In this document: one piece after another, positions 54,768 to 64,000 of the stretch | Numbering within the stretch: the first letter of the stretch is position 1 | Layout: each line of letters opens with the position of its first letter | Made by a program: the position numbers and the translations under genes | NCBI GenBank assembly: GCA_029298735.1 | Contig: JANSLP010000036.1 | Span: 1-64,000, forward strand | DNA from: Ophiostoma sp. CBS 140.51 | Lineage: Eukaryota > Ascomycota > Sordariomycetes > Ophiostomatales > Ophiostomataceae | Length of the DNA: 64,000 nt | Reading direction: 5' to 3' | The notes under the pieces: generated by a model | Told to the model about the DNA's origin: nothing | The model's input: only the letters and a program-made list of their open reading frames with translations | The model's database searches: none

Positions 54768-56116
54768 TGTGAAGGTTTTGTGTGCTGTTGAGGAAGAAGG
54801 TGGGTTCAGGAGGGGCTTCTCGTGCCTCTATAAGCTCAATCGAAGAGTATAAAGGAGAAGGATCGTTGTCTAATCGTCAATTGGAACGACAGCGTTCGTC
54901 TAGTTGTGGATGGCCGTCGTGGTCGTCAAATACGCGACAGGAAAGAGGTCGCTTGACGTTCGGTAAGGCCAGGAAAAAAACACACGATGCGCAAAGGAAA
55001 ATTTGGAGCAGAACAGGTACCCACTTTTTGTCATAGCTTAGGCAGGAGTCGTGACTTGTCACGTGCATTAAAAGGAGAGGCCAAGGAGACGACAAATACG
55101 AGATGGCGGAAATGATGAGGGAAATTTTGTATCCAAATATGCCAGTATCGGGCTCAAGTATCTCCCCGGTATATTTATTGCCGCTTATAAATTGTGATAT
55201 GTCGCTCGCTGTCTTGGTGAACGCAACACCTGTTGATTCTGGCTCGCTTGTATCACAACAGCGTTGAGTTGTGAACTAAACCAGCCAACCAGAGTCGACC
55301 GAAGCCCAAAAGCCGAAGCAGCCTCAAAATGCTCAAAGGCACAGCCTGGCCAGCTTCCACCTCAAATAAAGTCCGCGGTATGATCTCTATCATTCCGTGA
55401 ATAAAAAAGTGACAATCACGCATTTTGGCGGAGTAAGATAATATGTGGCGGAAATGAAGATATTGATATTAAGTCTGGAGTTGTGAGCGGAACACTAAAG
55501 CGTACGACCTGCCAGGTAAAAGATACTGGAGAACACATGCTGGTGGTAATAATGAATGCTGGAATAAACATGCAGTTGTCAAAATAGACAGGGGCTCGCT
55601 CAAGACGATCAAGACAAAGAACAAGAAACCAAGTTGGCAAAACGGTGCAAAAAATCAAAGGGGTATTCCACTCAAAAAATCGAACAAATCCTTCCATATA
55701 ATCCTTTCCCCCTCCTCGCCATAATCTTCTATCCATATCTTTCCTCCCTAGGCCACCGGTGGTGTATATAGAGTGATCAGGATATAGTAGTAGGAAATAA
55801 TGAGTAAAGAGAAAGGTGAAAAACAATCAGACAAATGAAAAGAAGTTAATGTAAGAACAGTGCTATGCGGTGCCAAAGCCAAATATCGCAAATCAAAATG
55901 GGGGAATAAATATGACAAAGGAAATGACAAGATGACAGAACAAGAAAAGACAAAAGAAAAAGAGAAACATTGGCCTCGAGGATGTGGTATTACAAAGTCA
56001 AATAATGTGTTGGGTTAAAACATGAACAAAGAAGCAGAGAAGGGTTGAAAGAGTGCCAAGAAATGTCAAAAGACTGAAGAGGAAACAAAAGAAATGCGAT
56101 CCAGCTCGGATGGTGC
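54768..56116. other. Intergenic region between two minus-strand genes
   Basis: Promoter of the bL21m gene and 3' flank of the gene to the right. A copy of GCGGAGTA occurs near 55430. No gene recognised. Confidence 0.5.
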
Positions 56117-59100
56117 TCAGAAAAAGGTCGGCTTGGTGAGGACGCGGTACTCGACATAATCTTCACCATCGATCGACAGGATAGTGCCAGGGCTGACGAG
56201 TTTTCCCTGGAAGGGTCCCGTCGGCTTGCGCTCGTACTTAACGCCCATGTAGATCTTGGTGTCGTCGTTGCCCGTGCTGCGGATGCGCGACGCCTCCTGC
56301 GACGCCCATACCTTGTTGAGGCGGCCAATGTTTTCGCTGAAGGTCTGGCGGCTGCTGCTCTTGCCTTCATCAGCACTGCTGCCACCACCAGCGCTACCAC
56401 CGCCGTTGTTCGTCGCGTGGATGCCGTTGTGCTGGCTGGGCACGGCATTCGTGACATTGGCTAGGGCGCCATTGTGGTAGCTGTTGCTAGCACGCTGCTC
56501 GTTACGCTGTTGGATGCTCTCCATGCGTGTGATTTCCCGGCGTGCCAAGCTGTTTGTGCGCTCGACGCGGTCGGCATTGTCATTGACAGGAGGGGGGCGG
56601 TTCGCTGCCAGGCCGGGGCCAGCAGGAAGAGAGTGCCGAGCACCACGAGGCGCAAGCGGGTTGGCAGGGCCGCCACCGCTCGCAACGACGTTGTTAATCG
56701 ACGTTGAGACGGGGGGCTCGCGGACATCCAAAGTGGAGCGGCGACTCTGGCGCAGCTCTGAGCCCGAACTCTCACGGCGAGCGCGGCCGTCTTGAGGTCC
56801 ATCTAGGTAGGGGGAGAGCGAAATGCCGTTCATTTCAACAGCACCAGCAACAGCACCAGGGTCATGGCGGTCGATGATCCGACCTGCTTCCCGATTAAGG
56901 TTGGCCGCGGTGGCAAAGCTGATAGTATCAAGTCTGCCAGATGTACCAAGCGTGCTCTGGGCAGCACCTCCAGCGTTGATAACTCGGGCCTGGGCGTCGT
57001 ACACGGCTTTGGCCTCGTTCGCGGAGCGCTCACTAGGTTTCTCGCCCTCATCGATCTGGCGCTGCCGAACACGGACATACTCCTTGACTTCCGGGCGGGA
57101 CAGGTGGCGGATGTGCTTTTCGAACTCAACCTCGTCGTAGTGAATCCACAGAGCGCCGGCGCCCTGCGGGTAGTTGCCGAGGATTGACCGTCCATCACGC
57201 GTCTCGCGCGTAACTTTCACGCGGAACATATCGTTTGCACCCAGGATACCCATAACGGCGTGCTTATCTTCGACACGTTCTTCGCTCGAGCCGCGCCAGT
57301 AACCCAATAGAATCCTGGTGGGTCGTGTGCCAGGCAGTAGATCAATGGCGGAGCGCTGGATGGCGGATACGACAGAGGCCGAGCCAGCTTGTGCCAAATG
57401 GCCGTTGGAGGGTAGAGGGGAATCAAGGGCGCTCGGGCCAGGGTCCATGGATGGCAGAGATACGCCGTAGTGGCTGCCCATGCGCCGCTTCTTCTCAGGG
57501 CGGCTGGCATTGACGACGTAGTCGGGCAGATCTTCACCGTACGCGATCTGGGGCGGCGGCTGGTTGTCGGGGACAGGGTGCAGGGCTGCGCGGCGCATCG
57601 CTTCCTTGACGGCGGCCTTTTCAGCAAGCGCTGCCTCCTCAGGTGTCTCGGGTGTGCCGAGAGCGTCGATACGGAGCTTGACATACTCCTTGATCTGGTT
57701 GTGGTCCATGCCGATCAGGTGCTTCTCAAAGACAACGCGTTCAAATGTGACCCAGCTACCGCCAGGGCCGGGCGGGAAGGGATACTTGGGCGAAACGGGC
57801 TTGCCGCTACGGGTGAACTGGTGGACACGTGTGCGGAGGCGATCGCGCGTGTCGATAAAGCCAATCACGGCGTGGCGGTCAGCGGCTTCGGGCACGGTGG
57901 AATCGCGCCAGTATCCAAGGGGAGTAGATTTGGCGTGTGCATTCTGCGGCTGGGGCGAAGCTGCCTGTGCGGTGCCGGCCTTGGCCGTTTGGCGCCACGT
58001 ATCAAAATGGCCACCACCTTCATATGTCGGTGAGACGCGACCTCTGCTGCTTTCATCGACACCTTCGAGGGTAGAGGAACGTCTCCGCTTGTTGTACGAC
58101 CCCGGGGACCGATCACGGGCGTTGGCGTCGTCCATGGGCACATCCTCATGCTCGGATGCAACGCGAATGGGAGACGACTGTTGGAGGCTGTTGGACTTCG
58201 TATCAACAATAATCTCATCCTCATAGGCGCGAGCCGGGAAATGGCCGTTGGTGTTCATTGGGGGCCGGTCACCGTTGGTGATGGAGTGGCGCGATGACGT
58301 TGAATTCACAGGACCTGTGGAGGGGTCTTGCGCATCTCTGTCAAACGCAGGCATCTTGTCTTGGTGGCCCGATGGTGCGCTGAATGCGAGGGAAAAAAAG
58401 GGAGTTAGTCACGTGTCGCTGAAAGCCTTGTCGATACAATTTGAATTGACAACGATTAAAAGAAAATAGTGAGAAGAGGATAGGGGACGGAAATAAAAAG
58501 GTAAAGAATCTGATGGTAAAGTGGTAATGAAAAGAAATCTCGATCAAGTCTCATGTTAAGCCCAACCCCAAACAGCAGGTTAATGAGAACAAATGCCGGG
58601 GAGATGAGAAAGAGAAGGAGACATACGAGAAGCAGCAGTTCAGTCGGAGAAAATACGGTGACCCACTTGGGTTACGTTCAGTACGCCACGAAGAAGTAAT
58701 GCCAGGCAGTCAGGCTCGGGGTTTGTGAGGAGGCAGAAAGTTGGGTTGAGACTGCAGATGAGATATGGAACGACCAAAAGGTCGGAAACTAAGTTGCTCC
58801 GAAAGGGAATGTGATAATATCCCAAATAAAAGGCAAGAAAGGGAGCAGGAGAAGGGGGCTTGCCTCGAAAAGTGCGAGACTGTTTGGACCACAGGGAATG
58901 GGCCAAGAGACAAGACTGATGTCTCGCGGTTGGCGATCCAAGACCAGGTTGCACAGGTAAACACTTGCGCTGGGTAAATGCGAGGTTGGGAAAAGCGGTA
59001 AGAAAAAGAATGTGGTTGACGTGAAAGGTTCCGAGGCCAGACAATGTATTGCAGAGGGAATAAAAGGAAAGATGTAGAACTAGAACAACAAAAGGCAAAT

Positions 59101-60478
59101 ATGAAATGCAAAGGAAGGAAAGAGAACAAGAGGGAAAAAAAGAAAAAAAAGTAATGGGAAAAAGGAAAACACGCAGGGTTGTGCAGACCAAGTTGAATAA
59201 AGTAAAAGGTAAATGGGCGTTACGCACGTAACATGGAAAAGGGCGGTTGGCGGCCAAATCGACAAGTCGTGCAATTAAAAAAAAAAGGGCAGACATGAAA
59301 ATGGTAAATAGGCAAAGGCAGAAGCAGCCAGAGAGAACGAAGAAAAGAAAAAGGAACGTGACAAAAAGGCAGAAAAGGCAAAAAGGCAGCAAGTAGTTGA
59401 CAACCAAAAAGACAACTCAAGCGGGAAAGAGGAGTAAAAAAAGTGGGACTCTTTGTGGACGGGTGAGGCAAAGGGGGTTATTCTGGTTATTTGAGTGGTT
59501 GCATTGGCACGCATGTGGGCGTCAAGTGAGCGTGAAAGTCGACAGGAGCAGTTGAGAATTGGGGGGTCGGGGGCTGGAGAGTTTTCGAGCCGAGCGTTAT
59601 TGTGTGTCTTGTGTCTTTGTGCGAGTATTGGCTTGTGGCTCCACCCGTTCCTTCGAGGAACGTTAAAGGATAAAAGAAAAAGAAGAGGATAAAGGTGGGA
59701 TAATATGAAGAGAGATAGAGTAGATGTCTGGTGGCTGTCACTTGGCAGCCGCGAATGGCGTTTTGCGCAGATTGGGGTGGATGAGAGTAAAACAGTAAAC
59801 CAGGAAACGAGTTGGAAAATAGCGAGAAGAGACACAAGTGTGGCTTGTGTACTCTTGAGAAGACAGAAACCACTCGATGAGACAAGAAATAATGAGGCCA
59901 GAACAACTTCATGATGGAGGCGCGACACGACGCGTCGACAACATTGGGACAATGGGATGGGGACGAGTGTAATAAAAAAGACAGGAAAGTAGTAATGGTA
60001 TAAAGACAGAAGAAGATGATACATACCCAGTCGCGTAGGATGTGGTCGATTCCCGTCTCGGGAAGCCGGGAATCAGTCCAGTAGAGGCAGCCAGGTCGGC
60101 CGGTGCAGCGGACGGCAGCGGGCGGCGCACCTTAGGCTGCGGCGGCGAGGCGACAGGAGACGGCTGTTGCTGTTCACGATGTCCGGTCGATGGCCGTTCG
60201 TTAGATGGCTGGGCGGTTGACGACGTTGACGGCGGCGGCGGCGGGGAAAGACCCGACGCGTGAATGGTATTCTCAGCAGAGTCCTTGTCGTCCTTGTGGC
60301 CCCCCGGTGATACGGAGCCCGAGTTGGCTGGCGATGTGCGGCGAGCGGCGAGGGCCGCAATAGCGTCGTGTGCGAGATCCGTCTTAACAGACGCGACAAT
60401 GGCAGACAGGGGAGCCGCCGGGGCCGCGGACGGCGAGACTGTGGAGTTGCGCGAGTGCGCGACCTCCTCGGAGTCCAT
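56117..60478 (-). CDS. Fungal protein with duplicated GYWR domain, 2 exons, 904 aa, unknown function
   Basis: No named family recognised. Exon 1 is 60027-60478 (452 nt, ends in phase 2 before GTATGT) and exon 2 is 56117-58379 (starts after CATTCAG with the one base needed); the join reads SYATG-APSGHQDK-MPAF and the full frame closes to 904 aa. The intron is 1647 nt. Exon 2 has its own ATG at 58354, so a 745-aa form from an internal promoter is also possible. Two copies of a domain of about 80 residues are visible at residues 305-387 and 509-589. Both begin LGYWR, share D-x-HAV-x-G and end with FEKH...KEYV-x-x-R. The N-terminal 300 residues are P/S/T-rich. A KRRRSS patch and a KKRRM patch suggest nuclear location. 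The C-terminal 45 residues (VKYERKPTGPF to the end) look structured. Function unknown. Confidence 0.75.
57065..57307 (-). repeat. GYWR domain copy B (protein repeat)
   Basis: Codes for residues 509-589 of the 904-aa protein. Key residues: LGYWRGS, then DKHAVMGI, FRVKV, GALWIHYDE, VEFEKH and KEYVRVR, in the same order and near-equal spacing as copy A. Confidence 0.85.
57671..57919 (-). repeat. GYWR domain copy A (protein repeat)
   Basis: Codes for residues 305-387 of the 904-aa protein. Key residues: LGYWRDS, then DRHAVIGF, then R-x-R-V, GGSWVTFE, VVFEKH and KEYVKLR. Confidence 0.85.
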
Positions 60479-63400
60479 GAGGCCGACGAGCGTGGGGGTC
60501 GTGGTTGTGATGCTGTGTGTGTGAGGCGATTGTATGAAACGGACGATGACGACTCGTGATAATGATAATGTTTAAAGATGCTTTGATATGGATGCAGTTG
60601 TGGAAAGGGGGTTGAGGGGAGTTTGCCTAAATTGTCGGCAGAGATGGAAAGTGGCAACAAGACAAAAACAATGATAAGGAAGTTGCGATCTAAAAGGGTG
60701 CAGGCAGGAACGGGTGTTGACAACAGGATAGGAAAGAGCCAAAGCGATGAAAGGGGGCAGGAGCGAATGAGCGAAAGCACGAAAGAAGAAGGAAGGGGGT
60801 ATCAAAAAAGGAAGCAGGTGCCGTGGCAGGAAGGAACGATGGACTGACCCAGTCGCGATGGCTCCCACCAGGTTGGACTCTCTGCCTGATTAAAATGGAT
60901 ATGTCTGCACGTTGTAGAACAAGAAAAAAAATACCGAGAAAAAAGAAAAGATGGCGAAGAAGTGCAAATGCGCATGTGTGTTGGCGCACGATGCAAATGC
61001 GATGGGAAGAATGAGAGCCCGTCGGCCAACACACAGAAGGAAAGTGCGGGAAGATACCTTTGCGAGAAAGGGAAGGGCCAAAAGACAGGGGTGGCGGACG
61101 GGCTGGACTAGGGGAGTTGGTTGAGAAGGGGAAGGGGAAGGAAATACGAAATTGGGCGTCTGTTTTGTCGGTTGTCAATAATTAAGAATTTAGCTTGGGG
61201 GGGGTGAGGGGGCGATCTAGATCAGGTCATGTGTTTTGACCAGTGAGGCCAGGCCAGCAACCAGTAATGAGGTCGAACAGGGGCGGCCAAGGTGGGAAAG
61301 AGGATGGGCAACAGCAGCCTGCAGCTTGTGCGAGGAGCAACCACGAAAAGGGAAAGAGCGGTGTTGCGAAATTGATGAAACCGAAACAACGATGGGATGG
61401 AAGCAAGTGCAAAATAACAGAAAAACAAAGACAACGCGTTATAAACAGCAACTACGACCTGCACCCGGGAAAAAGAAAAGAAGCACGAAAAAAAGACGGT
61501 GAACAGTGCGCAAAGGAGGGAAGGAGTGGTGAAGCAAGCGCGACGCTGGGCCAAAGGGCCGAAAGACACGATGGGGTGAGGCAAGAGCCCTGTGGACGGA
61601 AAGGGAAAGAGCGATGGCAACTGAGAATGGCCGATCAGCCCAGCCCAAGAGCCCTGCGCGCCCAGCAAAATGAGGTCAGAATGAGAAGACCATAAATACG
61701 AGCTTTATTATCACCGTTCTACGGAGTAGTCTTGCGGCTGTTTGATATTGGATCTCTGGGCACTCGGAGAATTCTCGTTTTCTCAATTTCGCTTTCTTGA
61801 TTTATGTCGTCGAGTTTCTTGTGAATTTCTTATTTTTGCCTCTTTTTGCGCTCCTCTTTTTGCGCTCTTCGCTGAAAAAGCTACTGTCGTGGGACCGGCT
61901 GAGTCTCCAGTTTTGCCCCGTTCCAACGATCCAAATCTAACAGGCGCGCCCCTTGAGCGACAACCAGCGGGCTTTGGTTTTGTCTTTTCGGATTTCGCGC
62001 CGTGGTGGAATGCAGAAATATGAAGCACGGTAATACGTCGTACTCGTAACCGTAACTCCCAAAATTGGCTGATGGTCTCGGTATTACGGTATTGTGGTCT
62101 GTCCTCTTTTTAGGCGCTATGATCTGACATGTCGAAGAAGGTGGATGTGCGGCAACCACGAACGAGCCGTGATTGCCTGAATTGGAGGGCTCGAGGGTTT
62201 GTTCATTACACGAGGAAATCAGCAGGAAGCAAGGAACTGTGAGTTAGTTGGCTCGGGAAGGCTGCCAGCCGAAGAACAAAAATAGGCAAGAGCGAAGGGA
62301 AAAGGCGGAAGTAACGCTGGACTCGAGTTGAATAGTCACCAAAATAACGACAAAGGGAAAGAAGAAAAAAAAGATACGACACAAAACATTTGAATTAAAC
62401 TCAAAAGAACCAAGCCAGAACCTGTTAAAAATGAAAGCGACACACACAAGAAAATATATCTCATCCATGACGAGATGCCCATTTAATGGCCTTGCACCGC
62501 GGGAAAGGGGGCCAACAGAACATCAAATAAAGAGGGCAAAAAGGGACTGACCGCTGGGGCTTTGCGCCGGCTAGGCCTTTCCAGGTCTGGCCAGGGGGTG
62601 GTTCTTAGTTTGTAACTTCTGGTTGATTGGGGGCCGCTATTTCTCTCAATCTACGGCAACTGCAGTTTAGCGGCCTCTTGCATTCCTAACATGGCGTTAA
62701 TCGCTCTCTCAGTGGCGGCGAGCACATCACTTGTCCGAATTTCTAAATTGCCATTTCCACAAGACCCCCCAAGACGTCAATCCTCAACCTCTTTAGTCCT
62801 TTTGGCTCGCAACATGTCCTCTTTACACAAGTTTAGCCAGGAAACGAGATTGACAGGCACTCTTCTCCAAAGAAAACGCCCTTTTGGGACAATTGTTATC
62901 CCTGGCTGGCGCGACCACTTTGTGACGGGTGTAACATACGACGCCGTATATTGTTCCATATCACTGTCCGTTTCTCGGCTTGCCGCCCCTGCAGTCACTG
63001 GTGTTCTGCTCTGCAATTATCAAAGGCAAAGGACAGCTTTATTTCTTTGTCTTCAGGCCTTTCTCATCATTTTTCTATTTCTTGTAACATATATGCTGTC
63101 TGAAGTAATTATTTACCTTGTCTTCTTCTCTTACCGCCTGCAACTCAACATATGGAAACACGGCTATTGGATGCAACCAACAGAAGTTGGCCAAGACAAC
63201 TCTCTGTCTAGATTCTTCATGCACAAAAAAAGCCATGACATGGCCTTGTGCTGTCACAACACCCAACGCTTGTCAAATCGCTATTGGACGAGGCTTGTAT
63301 TAGCTTTGTGAGTTGCAGGAAGAGATAAATAATGTACTTCGTACGAGAAGGAACAAAGTACCAGCCCAATCCCAAAACGTCCACAACCCAAATGCCTCAG

Positions 63401-64000
63401 AGCCCAACATCCTTGTCAAAACTGGGCGCTTAAGCGAGAAGGAGATAAAGAATCAAGAGAAACGAAAACCTTTCTACACAGATCGTGATAGTACTTTTGA
63501 ACAGAAATTGGACTGATTAATACGTCTTTTGTATCTTGTTCCGATGTCCGTTTACTTGAAATAAATAGACTAAGAAAATACGCAAACCGGGAAGTTGCCT
63601 TATTCAGAAAGGATCTGACTTTTCTTCCGCAAATACGACGTAGATTCAACCTTTTGACTGTGCGACTCTTGGAACAACTTGACTTGGGCCACCTGACCAG
63701 CCTCTGGCGGTCTCCCTTGATGACTTGTGCCGAATTGGTACTTTACCTTTGAATAGAAATTGCTGAAAATGCACACGTGAACATGACTTGAGATAGTATA
63801 CAAAGTGCACATTTTCTATAGAATCCTCTTTCCTATTTATTTCACATGAATTCCAGCATGGCTTCTCCCACCATTGTAAACAAAAATGTCCTTATATTGG
63901 GTATCTCTTTTCAAATCTATGAACCAGCTATGTCTCCATGATAAATCTCTCTTTATATCACCGTCACTCCCTCGTATCCCCACTCTTCTAGACTTGCCGG
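60479..64000. other. Right-end region, no convincing gene
   Basis: From 60.5 to about 61.65 kb the plus strand is purine-rich, so the minus strand is pyrimidine-rich, consistent with promoter and leader of the minus-strand 904-aa gene. From 62 kb onward the composition is AT-richer. A frame at 62691-63311 and a minus-strand segment at 63600-63745 were weighed and not accepted as genes. A CGGAGTA copy lies at 61720-61728. Confidence 0.5.

Noticed and set aside
59275..60024. 249-codon minus-strand frame
   Set aside because: It falls in the pyrimidine-rich intron of the 904-aa gene; the product is an F/L/S-rich string expected from a CT-rich strand.
62691..63311. 206-codon plus-strand frame with ATG
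   Set aside because: Codon use is unlike the genes of the window, there is no recognisable motif, and hydrophobic runs look random. Not enough to call a gene.

Overview
The window is chromosomal DNA of a filamentous ascomycete. Several genes carry short introns with GTAAGT-like donors and CTAAC-like branch sites, coding parts are GC-rich, and leaders are pyrimidine-rich on the sense strand. The protein set (PAN2, ZPR1, SPT2, MPS1, ribosomal P2, mitochondrial bL21m, fungal C2H2 proteins ending in a WxCxxC tail) fits Pezizomycotina, most likely Sordariomycetes. Narrower placement would be a guess.

Left part (1-17.4 kb): two large C2H2 zinc-finger genes, a six-exon gene at 1527-5262 (1088 aa) and an intronless gene at 15068-17446 (792 aa). 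A 9.8-kb stretch between them has no supportable protein gene.

Metabolic island (18.7-29.2 kb): SDR (+), sugar-porter-type MFS transporter (-, six exons), HSL-type alpha/beta hydrolase (+), a tiny Cys/His-rich protein (+, two exons), a second SDR (-) and a Baeyer-Villiger-type flavin monooxygenase (+). Two gene pairs are divergent (MFS/hydrolase and SDR2/BVMO), each sharing about 1 kb of promoter, and each promoter has an inverted pair of CreA-like GGGG sites. The enzymes form a logical series: an SDR makes a ketone, BVMO converts it to an ester or lactone, the hydrolase opens it, and the other SDR oxidises the product. The island looks like an undescribed ketone or terpenoid catabolic cluster. 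It is followed by 6.3 kb without genes, where base skew flips near 32.3 kb.

Housekeeping block (35.5-60.5 kb): mitochondrial oxoglutarate/malate carrier (+), PAN2 (+), an Rpr2/Snm1-type RNase P/MRP subunit (+), ZPR1 (+), SPT2 (-), ribosomal P2 (+), MPS1 kinase (+), mitochondrial bL21m (-) and a 904-aa protein of unknown function (-). The last carries a duplicated domain of about 80 residues and an unusually long 1.65-kb intron. The final 3.5 kb has no convincing gene.

All splice junctions were deduced by eye from reading frame and splice signals and await transcript data. The first exon of SPT2 could not be resolved.
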